64,000 nucleotides of DNA from Nectonema munidae (Eukaryota; Nematomorpha; Nectonematoida; Nectonematidae), in the NCBI GenBank assembly GCA_030549495.1, contig JAUIRK010000420.1:64501-128500 (forward strand). Reading direction: 5' to 3'. Shown in pieces: positions 34,150-45,745 of this stretch (position 1 is the stretch's first letter; each line of letters opens with the position of its first letter). The translations under genes were made by a program, and so were the position numbers. The notes under the pieces were generated by a model that worked only from the letters and a program-made list of their open reading frames with translations, was not told the origin of the DNA and did not search any database.

Positions 34150-34280
34150 TCCTTCTCTAGCATTCTATCGATGGAAGTTAAAATGGCGTTAAAAATCTAC
34201 TAAACCGGGCAGGCAGGCCTTTAATTCTAAAGGTTGCCCATCTTAATAGCAGTTGTCTAACCTTAGTCAAACCGATTGAA
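34150..34280 (+). other. Candidate non-coding first exon of archease
   Basis: A stretch less AT-rich than its surroundings ends in ACCGATTGAA|GTAAGTATT, a strong splice donor. The next acceptor is at 34601-34603 (TTATTTTCAG). The intron between would be about 320 bp and hold a SINE. The 5' limit is unknown. An in-frame start is not available because ATGGAAGTTAAAATGGCG runs into TAA. Confidence 0.4.
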
Positions 34281-34423
34281 GTAAGTATTATTGCTTTATT
34301 CTGCCATGTTCCTTTTTTATTTTTGCATCCCCACTACCGAAGGACAACACAACGTCTACAAATTTGGTGAGTAAACAGTCTCCTCACGTTTCTTCTCACG
34401 CCTGTGTTAATTCCTTGTAAGTT

Positions 34424-34575
34424 ATAAAGGTAAAGGTAGCGTGTGGTGTTTTCATCGAGAAGGCACAATTGCGCCGCTTGTATCGAACTATGAAGAAAGC
34501 AGGCTTGATGCGAAATCGAATCCAACACCTTGAGTTATCTAAACGCAGCATCTAACCAACCTTCCTCACGCCCCC
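34424..34575 (-). mobile_element. tRNA-derived SINE, copy 3 (archease 5' intron)
   Basis: On the minus strand the head is GGGGGCGTGAGGAAGGTTGG, followed by TTAGATGCTGCG and GGATTCGATTTCG at the B-box position. The tail is TCGATGAAAACACCACACG, then TACCTTTACCTTTAT. A short TTATA flanks both sides and may be the target duplication. It ends 26 bp before the acceptor of the next exon. Confidence 0.75.
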
Positions 34576-34603
34576 TTATATTTTTCTGTTTTTTTATTTT
34601 CAG

Positions 34604-36818
34604 TTCATTTGGTCAATGCTATTGATGAGATGGTAAACTAAATAAATTTTTTGAATATCTTTTACCGAGCTTTTCTTTAAGGAAGATTCGCCACCGATTG
34701 ACAAAGAATTGCGTTATTTTTTTTCAACTCCAGATGTCAAGTATGAGTTTTTAGATCATCCTGCCGATGTTCAAATCCATGCATGGGGTTCTTCTCTCGA
34801 AGAGTCTTTCGAACAAGTAAATATTTTTAATCTGAGTCATGAGAGCGAGTAGCCAGTAGTTTGTCAACGCTGCGGACAATTTTTCTTGAATTTTTGAAAA
34901 AGAGCTTAAGATTATCAATTATATAAAACACCTATTTCTAAAAGTCATTTTTTAAAGGTATGCTTACCTTACTAAATTCTTTAAATGGGATTTAAGCCAA
35001 AGATGCAATGTTTAATACGATATCTCTATTTGCCCGTATATCTCAAAGGGCGAATTAGTTACGCCAACTATGCACCAACTCAACATTAAATACACAACTC
35101 GAAAATGTGAGATTAACTTCAGATATTGAGATTTATGTCATTGTTATTAACTACCTATGAAATAAGGAAGAGACTACAAAAGTAGGGCTGCCAGATATTA
35201 ACTTCAAAAAAGCAGGACATATAGCAAAAAAATCCCGACGTGAAATTTTTAACTAATATCTTTATGTACTATCACAGCAAAAATGCAAAAAATTTATTCT
35301 ATTAATTAAATCACTTATATTTATCTGAAGATGAAATATTTTTCAAAAGTTCTTGGTTTTAAACTTAGACTTTTTTTTATTTATTCATTCAAATATTTTT
35401 TCAAAGACAAAAATTAATTAAATAATTTTGAATCATCAATTTTGATATTATTTTCTATCAAAAAATTCATAGACAAGTCTCCCATATTAAATCTTTGTTT
35501 AATGTCATCCACTCAAAAACTTAAAACTTTTCTAACGAACACATCCAAGAATCACACACTGAATATAAAACTATTCAACATCTTTCAAAAAATTATTGTA
35601 TAAAATATTAAATTCCTTTTCAAATTTTTTTTCTACAAACTTTTACAGGTAAAAAATTTTCATTTAAATGTTGTTTATGAGAATTTAAAACCTGAGAAAA
35701 TACCTTATAGTTGTCGACAAGAGTATTGACTGATTTTCCTATTTTTGCAATAGAAACTTGAAACAAAGATCTAGAATGAATTAAACACAAATAAACTTCC
35801 CAAAAAGGGTTTACAAAAATTCCCTCTCTTTTTGTGGGGCCCAAATGGAGTCCAGCTGTAAGTATTTGCACATTACAGCACTTTTATGCAATGCTGGATC
35901 GGATAAAAGATGCACCTTGAATGACATGTTGTATCTTTACATCTAAAGACTGTGTCTTCTGAAGATCCTTTAGCAACACGCTTGTTTGGTGGGCCAAAGA
36001 GGGACCTTTCAATGTGGTTCGACTTCTTGACTACATTCAAAATTGGCAAATATAAGTAGAAAACAAGTAAAACAAAACGTATCCCTTTTTTAGCAGTGTC
36101 TTCTTGTATGGACTACCATTGTCACTAACGAAGTGTCAATCTTCACTAAAAAGTTACTTTACAAGGAAAAGGTTACTTTACTAAAAAGTATGGTTTAAAA
36201 GTGTGGGCGGTTTTATGAAGGACCGGTTTAGACAAGTTTCACTTTATTTAATTTTTTATTTTTATAGTCGTATTGCATCCAAGTATTTATTAAAACCTCT
36301 GATACCGATTCCCATTCCTTATAATTTTAATGAATACAAATAATCGGTTTTACTTTTTACCGAAATGAACCGAAATTATCACGAAACTTTCCGAATGTTT
36401 TCGTCTCGTTGAAATGCTATTGCGTATTTAAAATGTTGTGATTCCAGCATCTTATTTGTTTTAGACAGCATTGGCTCTTTATGCGTACATGACCGACATG
36501 GATTTGGTGAGCATCCAAACGACATTTGACGTGAACTGCAACGCTTCTGACCTGCAAGCGTTGCTCTTTTCCTTCCTGAACGAGTGTCTCTACCACTTCA
36601 GTGCGGAAGACTGCGTAGTTGCGAGAAAAGTGGTAGTGAGGAGTTTCACTCAGCAGAACGGCGTCTTCGATTTGAGCGCCAGGATATACGGCGAAGCGTT
36701 TAACTTGGACAAGCACACCCAAGGAACCGAAATAAAGGCAATCACTTACGGCTCCATGAAAATTGCGTACAACACCGACAACAATCTCCATGAGTGTTTT
36801 GTTTTGGTGGATATTTAA
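34604..36818 (+). CDS. ZBTB8OS: Archease (ZBTB8OS-type, RTCB cofactor)
   Basis: Archease helps the RTCB ligase complex in tRNA splicing and XBP1 mRNA ligation by promoting RTCB guanylylation. Exons: 34604-34632 (ends ATG), 34682-34816 and 36465-36818, giving 163 aa against 167 in human. Residues 19-46 read DVKYEFLDHPADVQIHAWG..LEESFEQ, the DH-x-ADVQ-x-HAWG signature. The second part has ALYAYMTDMDLV, DLQALLFSFLNECLYHFSAE, GTEIKAITYGSM and the invariant C-terminal FVLVDI. Asp-30 and Asp-162 are at the positions of the metal-binding acidic residues. The start is unusual: ATG is the last codon before a 49-bp intron. Coding is intact. A SINE sits in the probable 5' UTR intron and AATAAA lies at 37066. 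Confidence 0.93.
34682..34816 (+). CDS. ZBTB8OS: Archease exon with the DHxADVQ motif
   Basis: Acceptor CTTTAAG|GAAGATTC, donor GAACAA|GTAAAT. Encodes EDSPPIDKELRYFFSTPD and the HPADVQIHAWG core, 45 codons, phase 0 at both ends. The following intron is 1,648 bp. Confidence 0.92.
36465..36818 (+). CDS. ZBTB8OS: Archease last exon
   Basis: Acceptor TTGTTTTAG|ACAGCATTG, stop TAA at 36816-36818. 117 codons covering the larger part of the fold, ending FVLVDI. GC content is clearly above the flanks. The long opposite-strand ORF here is a shadow. Confidence 0.93.
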   Translation, partial: TALALYAYMTDMDLVSIQTTFDVNCNASDLQALLFSFLNECLYHFSAEDCVVARKVVVRSFTQQNGVFDLSARIYGEAFNLDKHTQGTEIKAITYGSMKIAYNTDNNLHECFVLVDI

Positions 36819-37065
36819 CACGCCAGCTCCAGCTAAAAGAAGTTATACGGTTTATCCGATACTTCCATGGACAACACTGTGGACATGAGAATCGAAAATA
36901 TGAGTTTCTCAATTCCTCATTTGAAACGGGGTAGGAATGACGTCAAACATTGAATTTTATTTTAAAACGGATCTTTGAATAGTTCTTATATATATATTTT
37001 TTGATATAAATGTTTATCCTTATTTCAATTTTATTTTAAAGAATATTGAAGTTTCTGAGATGCTC

Positions 37066-37071
37066 AATAAA
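37066..37071 (+). terminator. Candidate polyadenylation signal of archease
   Basis: AATAAA 248 bp past the archease stop codon, followed by TTTTG-rich sequence. Confidence 0.5.
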
Positions 37072-37377
37072 ATAATTTTGTCCAAGAATTTTAAACTAGT
37101 ATCAATTAATTATATATAAAGTAAGTTGATTTTATAGGCTTGTAAGTTCCACAAGTGCAACATATAATTTTTGTTTCGTTAAAAGTATGAAGTACCTCTT
37201 GACTCTTTCTAATACCCCCTATACGAAACTATTTGTACGCGCTTTGAAGGAAAATCGAAATACGTATTAAAATCAGTTACAGCTATTTTTATATGAAAAC
37301 CGTGATTGTTTTCTACTTTCTAAAAATCCCGGCTAACTTTAGACTTACTATTTTTCTGCTTTGGCTCTTACTAAAAG

Positions 37378-37470
37378 GCCTCTTTTTGGGCGATGGAAGG
37401 CGGAAAAAGTAACACACCTGTGTTCCAGGAAGGAATTATTTGGGAGAGAATGGCTAAGAACTTTGCGATG
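37378..37470 (+). CDS. Orphan exon candidate
   Basis: TTGGCTCTTACTAAAAG|GCC is a fair acceptor and GCGATG|GTGAGTCC a strong donor. The frame between is open and protein-like. It has an ATG at 37393 (MEGGKSNTPVFQEGIIWE, then RMAKNFAM), 26 codons ending in phase 0. GC content is higher than in the flanks, as in the known exons of this window. No partner exon in frame was identified downstream and I do not recognise the protein. It could be the first coding exon of a gene whose other exons are small, or an alternative 3' exon after archease. Confidence 0.4.
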
Positions 37471-37471
37471 G

Positions 37472-38560
37472 TGAGTCCTCTAATTTGAAGTAAAAGAGTG
37501 TGTTGGTGCAGAATTCTATGTTTCATGCTACATTAACCCTTTATAGGCGCCATTATGGCTGGGATTAGGTTTTGCGTTTTCTTGTACGTTTTTTGTACTC
37601 GATTACTGAAGTGCCGATTCATCTCTCAGTCCGCATTTCCCTTCTCCCCTTGTTTTATTCATGCATGATCTAAAATGCACCGGGAAATTTAAAGCAGAAA
37701 TTTTCGATTTCCTTAAATCTTTTTCATAAAAGTGTTATAGTGTATTCAGAATAAAATTCAAAAGCTAAAAGGTTATATTGGCAAAATGCAGAATGGAAAT
37801 CCTTATTTATCATCTGTTAAACTTATTAATTCTTGGATGTAATAGTGGAATTAATTTTCTCGAAACTATCTTAGCTAGCTATGCGAAATTTTCCATATTT
37901 CTATATTACAGGTTTTGAAAGAGGTCCGTATGTTATGCAAAATAAATCTTTAAATGTTGATTCTCGCAGGCTTTCTCAATTTCAGTTAAAAGTGATGTTT
38001 CTACATTTTTCTCAATTTAACTGTTTAAGAAAATCATTTTGTAAGACGATTTTTATTGCAAAACTATAGAAAATGCCCATTACTCATTTTAAATTTGCTT
38101 CTGGGGTTTCCGGATGAATTTTTGAGTTTAGAAAAGTTTAAATTTCACTATATTTGGACCAGGGGCGCTAGGTTTGTTTTCATCCAATTGCTAAATAAGT
38201 CACACTTTGGCCTCGAATCAAATTTTAATGGTAAGATTTCTGATAAGTGTATTGAAACCCCTTATGATTCGTGATAACTGTATTCATTATATCTCGGTAA
38301 AAATGTACTAGTTGTTTCCTTGTGTGATCTCCCATATTCTCGTTGAAATTGACCGTAAAAGCATCAAGAATATAGACTTTGAAGGTCATCCTACAGTCCC
38401 TGATCATAGCTCTTCACCAAGTTATCAATATGTTCCACAAACTTGTTAGTGTTTTTATTGAACAGAAAACCCTGTAATACAATAACATTAGACTTTGAAT
38501 TAAATGTAGGCTCTTCCATTTGTCAATGATGAAGAATAAAATGTACAAAAAAGAGTTTAT
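37472..38560. other. Spacer after the orphan exon
   Basis: Contains TTAACCCTTTATAGGCGCC at 37533, which resembles a piggyBac-type terminus without a partner. Small ORFs at 37881-38274 look like chance frames. No gene seen. Confidence 0.4.
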
Positions 38561-38931
38561 CGGGGGCGCACATCCTCGAAATTATTAGGGGTGAAATTTT
38601 ATTTGTTCCAATTTTCAAAATTAGTGGTCTGGAAATGCCACAGGAGACCAAATATTCAAGCAATCCTTTAAAATAGAGTGTATTCAGCACATACCTAAAT
38701 TTATAAGACTACTTTATATTTTTTAAAAAATTAGTGAAATTTAATATTTTAATTAAATTTTCATATCGCATATACACTAGTTTAAAACAATCCAAAATTG
38801 TTATGGGGCGAATTGGCTTTTCATTTGAAAATGAAGTAGTCTATCAGGCACATTACAGGAATTGATGAAAGGATATTTGATTGATAGAGAAAACAAATAA
38901 ATGAAGGTTGGAGAATTTTATATGAGTGAAT

Positions 38932-39315
38932 CAGAGATGGAGCCCCCCCCTGTTTTTTTTATAGTTGATTGGTTAAAGTGAATTTGATTAAATGATATAG
39001 TGTAACAGCGAGCATTTCAAAAAATAAGCTCATATGAAATGAAATTATAAAAACAATGTAGCAATTAAACATGTAATAACTTAGAATTTGAATCTTTATG
39101 ATAAAGGTGGTGTGGTATTTTCATTGAAAAAAATACTAATTTACAGCTAACATCGAGCTATGGATAATTTAGCAGAAGCGAGGCTTAAACCCGGAACTTC
39201 AGATCGATAGCAGCGCTTCTAACGGTTTAACCTCGCAGCCACTAAACCACTTACGTTTTGATAAAAACAGAAAAGTTAGTTTAAACTTTTAAATAACAAC
39301 TTATCACGATAGACA
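38932..39315. mobile_element. Second copy of the SINE-carrying hAT MITE, 3'-truncated
   Basis: CAGAGATGGAGCCCCCCCC starts the copy, and AAAAAATAAGCTCATATGAA, the SINE and AACAACTTATCACGATAGA follow as in 16518-16959. The last ~45 bp and the right terminus are missing. Compared with the host repeat at 32515, about 29 bp of target were lost at the right boundary. Confidence 0.75.
39108..39255 (-). mobile_element. tRNA-derived SINE, copy 4 (inside the MITE)
   Basis: Nearly identical to the SINE part of the MITE at 16690-16858, minus orientation, with CCGGGTTTAAGCCTCGC at the B-box position. Confidence 0.6.
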
Positions 39316-39539
39316 GACACCCTACGATGTTTATATGAAAAAAATGTGATTGATTCCTCAATCAGTCGCCTACTTCATTTCATTAAGTTTGATAAAGTAA
39401 TAGAAATTGCTCGAGATTTGAAGTCGCTTTTGTCCAAAAAAGTTTCCAAAGAGAAAGTATACAAAACCCTGTTATTTCTAGTTACAACAAGAGAATTCAA
39501 AAATTGATAATTTAAATTCTAAATTAAGCTCTATCGGAC

Positions 39540-40690
39540 AAGGTATTTAATTTTTCTTTATCAGTTGATTCTGATCATTTTCCTCATTTTTACTATAATT
39601 TCAATATTTTAAAACTCAGTCTCTCAATGCTAAATTTGATGATTTTTGTTTGCTAGTTCAAAATATTAACTCTAATAATTCCTCTCTATCTATTTTATGC
39701 ATCCAAAAGACATGGCTTAATTCTTGCGGTAATCTATTCCATATCCCTAACTACCATTTTTATCTAAATCCTACTCTCTCTCTCTTCTCACTCTGGTTTT
39801 ACTTTCTATATACATAGCGCTTTCTCATTTTACTAAACAATTTCTCCTCAAATTTTTTTTCCCATAAAACTTCCTTAGTAAGAATATTATTATACATAAT
39901 ATCTATAGGCCATCTAAAAATTCCAAAGATTATATTCAAGGATTCTTATTAGATTTTGGATCTTTTTTGACCAATTGAATCCTGCTTTCAATCATTTCAA
40001 ACTATATTAATCCTTTCAAGATCTATAAAGTTGGAGCAGTTGATAGTTTCTTTGATGTTATTATTTCTCATTCTTTGAAATTTACAATCATAAAAGTAAC
40101 AAGACCCCAGTCTAATACTTTAATTGATACTTTTTAATAAGTACAAATTTGAGTTGCTTCACATATATGAGGTTCAGGTATATAATTGCTGGTCACCATC
40201 CGATTTTTTTATCGTTACATTATGAAAACTTAAATAAATTTGTTTCTAAGAGATTATTTGACAAATCTAAGTTTATGTCTAATAACAGCGTATAAAATTT
40301 TGCTTCACTTTTGTGATATGCTTGATTATGCAAACGAGTTATTCGCTAATTTGATAAAAAATTCTTTCCTATCAGTTTCTAACTGTACTCGCTATGTTTT
40401 TAAAACAAAAATGATGAACCTCGCGTTAATCAATGGAACTAAATTTGATAAAATTTGAGATCGATTATATCAAAAAAGTATTAAAAATGTAAATAATACA
40501 CCGTTTGTCTATTACAGAAATAAAGTCAAAACTCTCATAAAAATTAATAAAAATAAATACTTCAATGCTTATTTTATCTCTTCTAGATCTACAAAGAAAA
40601 CTTGGTCTAAATTGAATACTCTAATTCATACCAAAAAAGATAATTCAGTGTTGCAAACTGGTGAATGATACGTTCCTATTGATATTGTGG
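39540..40690 (+). mobile_element. LINE endonuclease-region remnant
   Basis: Across frames the plus strand reads LLVQNINSN, LSILCIQKTWLNSCGN, IPNYHFYLNPT, then IYRPSKNSK-like and PSKTPSLILYLIL-like traces, and at 40450-40660 DYIKKVLKM and KTWSKLNTLIHTKKDN. The motifs I..IQETWL and IPNY resemble the apurinic endonuclease start of CR1/Jockey LINEs. Heavily decayed, with stops in all frames. RT is absent here. The 45806-46502 piece may belong to the same family. Confidence 0.5.
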
Positions 40691-40859
40691 ATAACTTGTT
40701 GTGTGTCTATTGTCGTGATGTGTACGTGTTTGTTGTTTATATGATTCTGTGTGATTTGTTTGTAGCTTTCGGTGCTGTATTGGTGAACTGTTAATGAAAG
40801 CATAGCTGGCTAATGTATGGATGGCTTATCAAACAACCTACAAACTAAAAAGAGATGTA

Positions 40860-43070
40860 AAGATTTCATCTGTAAATTTTACTGGCCGATTTAAAACCAT
40901 TTCTTACTTCATGCTTAATTTTTTTATTGACGATTTCTATTTCATTGTCTTTTTAATGATCAAAGCTAACAAACTTTTTGACACTATAATTACTATAATG
41001 CTTTTATCACTGATAAATAATTGTAGTTTTCAATTCTTTCTGGATGTTATAGATATATCCGTTATGAAGCATATTTTAGATTATACGAGTTATGAAAATA
41101 AATAAAATGAAAATATTTTTGTTATCTAGCACCTCAATTAAAAATGGCTTATAAGGATTAAAAATTTAAGTTTGAGTTAATTATGTTAACTACACTACAT
41201 TTTGCTAATACAAGTCAAATCCACGGCTACCAAAATCTCCTTATATACATCTGCCCTGTCCTAAGCTTTGTGTAGCATAAACTTTTAATGCTGCATTCGT
41301 GACTTTTTAAAAATGGAAAAGCAATGAGACAATTTTGAATAACTTTTTTGCGGTTTTGTAGCGATAATAATAATAATCTATTATTTTAAATATAAGTTTT
41401 TCAAAGACTGCCTCCCAACGACACAATTTGATTTTCCACGGCCTCTTTAGATCAAAATGCGATTTTTTCTTGCCTCTAGTTTTTCATTTATATGTCGAAG
41501 TTCTGCATCGAAACTTCAGAAAACAAATCTTAAATTTTTCCTTTGAAATTTATTTAGTTTTATATTTTGCTGCCATATTTTTTAGTAATATGCATGATTT
41601 AATGAAATATATGGATTTAAAACTAAATAAGTTTTTTGTAATTACATTGATTATATTACTAAAAGTTTAAGAATCCTACACTGTTTGAAGTTACAAGACA
41701 AGAAAGTTTCATAGGCCTTTCAATTTGAATTGAGTTTCGTGAAATAATTTTATTCTCACCAATTTTAACTTTTAATATCATACAAATTGAAAGTAAAAGT
41801 GGAATAAAATGTTATTACGGATAAAAATATTTATTATAACGATAGATTATGAGATAGATGGAGCAAATTGGATTGCTGCCATTCTCTTGTGTAAACTTTT
41901 TATAGATATGTGCTAATTTTCAAAGCTACCCCATAGGTTCATTATTTTTGCTTGATATTTTTTCTGTTGCGACTTTTGATATCTTTTCAATTTTGTGTCT
42001 GAAATTAATCTCACCTAAAAATCAAGAATTAATAAGGTTTTAGAGTTTTAAATAATTTACATGTAGTCTAGAAATGAGCGCTTCTTGATAAGTCATTTGG
42101 ATGACTGAGTACAGCTTTTTTTTGACAGTCAACTTTTCTATTAAAGCGATTGTGCCAACCCTCCACGTCGTTGTTTGTTCTGATTGGATTTTTGTACACG
42201 GACGAAGTAGTAGAGTCCCATGTAGCATTCATCAACTACGTTTTCTCTCTATAATCACACAAATTTTGAGTTGAGGTTGTTATAGCTCTACTTTTAATTT
42301 CACTAAACAGAAAACTAAAAGACAAAGGACCAAATTTCACAAGTTTTAAAAAAAGCTATATTTCTCATACCTTATATAATCTGATGGCATCAAAGCTAGG
42401 GCTAAAATTTTTTAATCATTTTAAAAGTTCCTCCGTCATTTTGATATAATGGGACAAGACCAAGTTCTTGGACCTAAAGAGTTAGTATAATTTTTAAAAT
42501 TTATTTTATCATAAGTTTTTACTTTTCGCCAAACTGATTTACTTACACCAACGTAATTGACAGCCGCAAAAAGTTACATTTTTTAATTTTTTTCAGTGTT
42601 TGCCATAATGCTTTTTCAAAATCAAGCACTGACTTTTGGAGTTTTACAAAAATGAAATTTTATAATAAAGAATCAAGCTGTTTTTAGATGTAAATTTTTA
42701 AATTTAGAGGTAAATTACACACTGAAAAAGGAGGCTATAGTCTTCTTCCCTTTTAGAACTCATAAATGCCAAAATGGCAATTGCCTGATGCAATCGTCAT
42801 TTTTTATAAGCGAATGAACTGTAAATAATTGGACAAACGGTCTTCTGACAACTTTAAAAGTTCCATCAACATATCTTCAAAAAACTATATTCAAGTGTGA
42901 ACAATCACGAAAAAACTGTGTCTTACCATGTTTTAGAGTCACACAAATGGTTGGTGGTCCGTAGCAAATAAAAGCATACTTTGTTTCGAGTTTTTGATGT
43001 CAGAACTAAAGTATTGCTAAGGTATAAATTCACTTTGTAATATGAAATCCAGGCTTCTTGGATGTTCATG
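40860..43070. other. AT-rich region without recognised genes
   Basis: Three open frames of 60-94 codons (40821-41105, 41428-41670 and 42040-42228 minus) have compositions expected of AT-rich noise and no recognised motif. No other structure noted. Confidence 0.4.
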
Positions 43071-44279
43071 ATGAATTTTTTCTGTTCACAGCTCTCGCAA
43101 GATGGGGAGGATTAGGCGAGCAGGGTACGTTTTCAAATTCTAGCATTTTTCACTGACAATTTCTGACGCTGATTTTAAAAACTGAAAAAAAAAATTTAGT
43201 ACCGAAAAGTTAGTTTAGAATTTGTTTTACATTTTTTAGCTTCATTTTTTATTTTTATTGTTTCCATTAAACAATCCGTTTCTCCATGCTTGTCAGTTGC
43301 CCAGCTTTAGCTAGTTTTTCTTCATTTGAATTATGGTTGCTCCACACTTTCTCTTTGAGCATATCCAATAAATTTTATCAGATTTTTTTTCTTTCAAGTG
43401 AAAAAAAAGTCTTATAAAAAACAACCAATTAATGTCAAAATTTTAATCGTTGTATGGCTTCTTCCATTTTGAAGTAGTAAATCCTTCCCTTTTTAAGAAG
43501 CTAGATTTTAAGGAACTTCTCTTATTTGGTTTCTTTCAAAAGGAAATGAGTCATTGACACTTTCCTTTTATAAGTTTTCTTCATTATAAAAAATAATGTA
43601 AATTTTATAGTAAAATTTTTTCGTATTAAAACTTTTACAAATTACCTGTATACGTTGCTTGGTTTATTTAATCTGCAAAATATGTAACACCATTTGAAAC
43701 ATATTGAGATTGCTCACTATTATCTCCATTATTAACCTTTAGAAAATACTAATAATTACACAGAAGTGGTTGAAACAAAAATATCTGAATGATTTGATTG
43801 AAAGGGGTTATAGCTATCTTCAGTCTTAGAGATTACTATCTCTTTTATGGGTGAAATACGTCCCTCTCTTTCTTTTGGTGACAAACCTTATAAAAAAAAG
43901 AATTTGAAAATTTTTTTGACACTATCTTTATCTACTGTATTTATATTAGCATTACAATGACGTACATGTAATCTAGAGATAAACTTAAATCACTTTAAAG
44001 TAGTGTGACTTTATACTTGAACTTCCCGGAATCCATTGGAACCTCCTAAATACTGAATGTTGTTTTCAAATTTTTATTAAAGTTAAGATAAATATAAACT
44101 TAGATGTGCTTTGAATATTCCAATACCTAAAAATATTGAGTTCAACTAAAATTTGTTCATTAAAAAAGAAAAAAGGGATAAACTTACAATCACAGTTGTG
44201 AACATAGTACTGTGAACAGTTTGGGCACTTTTTGATTTTTAGAGACATTTTAATTAATTAATTAATTAAGTTGTTTTGT
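43071..44279. other. AT-rich region with one exon-like fragment
   Basis: TTCTGTTCACAG at 43084-43095 and a GTACGT donor near 43122 enclose about 30 bases, but the frame does not continue from the orphan exon at 37378-37470. Otherwise no feature seen. Confidence 0.35.
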
Positions 44280-44412
44280 GACGTTCCCCCCCTCCTTTTG
44301 GTATCGTGGCCCCCCCGGGATTCTGGGTTATTTTTTTTCCCCCCCCCCCAAACCCCCCCTGGCCCTTTTTAAAAAAAAATATTTTTTTATTTTTATTATT
44401 TTTAAAAAATTT

Positions 44413-44446
<34 letters not shown>

Positions 44447-44546
44447 CCCACCCCCCCCCCCCCCAAATTGAGAAAATTATTGTGTTGTGTTGGGTTTTTT
44501 TTTTAAAACAAAGAGAGCGGGCGCCAAACCTAACAAAAAAAAAAAA

Positions 44547-44589
<43 letters not shown>

Positions 44590-44700
44590 AAAAAAAAAAA
44601 AATTTATTAAAAAAAAAAAAAATGAAAGGACTCTGGAGGAAAAAAACAAAAAGCTTTTTTTTTCTAACGCCATTGACGGACTCCGTGCTTTTTGTCAAAT
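44280..44700. other. Homopolymer block, probably unreliable sequence
   Basis: Runs of C, A and T of 8 to 30 bases alternate with short normal words (GGTATCGTGG, GGATTCTGGG, GAGAAAATTATTGTG, GGGCGCCAAACC). Nearly every base is extended into a run, which is unlike the G/C runs of the transposons, where only one tract is long. The frames found here (FFFFF, KKKKK, PPPPP) are meaningless. Confidence 0.7.
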
Positions 44701-44910
44701 TTTAAAACAAAGTTAGTATTCCATATAGAATTTATAATATCAAACAGCATTCCTGGAACCTAATATTTCAGCAAAATCATTAGATAAGAATTTTAATTTA
44801 TCACTTTTTTTTCCAATAGATTAACGCCATCTAAGTTCATACAAATGTTTTATGAGTATGATCTCAGTAGTTTTCTTCTATGAATTAGGTCAAAATTATG
44901 AATTAAAATA

Positions 44911-45280
44911 ATTAATTATCAAATTCTAGACTTCATTCTGTTATTTTTATATCAAATTTGTTGAATAAAATAGACTACAGCAAACAAGTATAGAAAATAA
45001 AAAATAGAAGAATGAAAAATCGCTTTTGCCTCCCTAAATCACTTTAATCTAAAATAGTTATTACTTTTGAATTTTCGTTATGAGTTTTCAATATTTTCAA
45101 GTCATATTGTATACTTTTTTTTATATATCAATTTATAACAAGTAATGTTTTTAGGGCGGCAAAAGCGATTTTTCATTCTTCTATTTTTTATTTTCTATAG
45201 TTGTTTGCTGTAGTCTGTTTTATTCAACAAATTTGTTATAAAAATAACCGAATGAAGTCTAAAATTTGATAATTAATTAT
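44911..45280. mobile_element. Foldback MITE with ~125-bp inverted repeats, copy 2
   Basis: TTAATTATCAAATTCTAGAC ... AATCGCTTTTGCCTCC at the left is mirrored by GGCGGCAAAAGCGATTTTTC ... AAATTTGATAATTAATT at the right with few mismatches. Middle about 120 bp. Related to 17941-18295, with the core in the other direction. TTAATTAAT-like ends suggest an AT-rich target, but no clear TSD is visible. Confidence 0.8.
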
Positions 45281-45745
45281 TTTATATTTTGATAATTATT
45301 TAAGAAATCAATGATGCCTCCTTTATCATTCATTGTTAGACCTATTATTATAATCAGTTAAGTTGATGCCTCCTTCTTTTTATATCATTTCTTTGTTAGA
45401 GAGAGAGAGAAAGAGAAAAACTTTATTCAAAATTAATTTAAATGAAAAATATATATGCAAACATTCCATGGAGGATCAAAAAGCGCGAGCAAATTGATTT
45501 CTTAAAAAAAAAAGACCATTAGTAAAGTTGATTTCTCCTTTTATTTTATATCATTTCTTATATATACTTAAAAGTAAAATATTCCCTTTTAGTTTATGCC
45601 TCTTTTATATATATAATAAAATATTATTCTATATAGCTATTTTAAGTTTTTATTTGTATATAAATAATGTTAAAATTTATTCTTATTTTAAAAAATAAAA
45701 AATCATAGCCTCAATGATTTTTGCTGTCTACCTTCAGGGGTTCAA
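45281..45745. other. AT-rich spacer
   Basis: Contains a GA microsatellite near 45400. No gene seen. Confidence 0.4.

Larger units (their letters stand above)
38561..39356. mobile_element. Second member of the 32515 hAT family, interrupted
   Basis: GGGGGCGCACATCCTCGAAATT begins a stretch that follows 32515-32990 closely (ACCAAATATTCAAGCAATCC, CAGGCACATTACAGGAATTG, GTGATTGATT). It is split at 38932 by a copy of the SINE-carrying MITE. After GTGATTGATT it diverges into unique sequence, so the right end is lost. Confidence 0.7.

Noticed and set aside
36417-36821. 134-codon ORF on the minus strand
   Set aside because: A shadow of the archease last exon, which has clear family motifs on the plus strand.
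41428-41670. 80-codon hydrophobic ORF
   Set aside because: Phe/Leu/Ile richness is expected from T-rich DNA; no family features.
43096-43122. Mini-exon CTCTCGCAAG...CGAGCAG
   Set aside because: Splice-like words are present, but phase 0 from the orphan exon gives a stop and no partner was found.
44266-44705. Four ORFs of poly-Phe, poly-Lys and poly-Pro
   Set aside because: Products of homopolymer runs in a block that is probably unreliable sequence.
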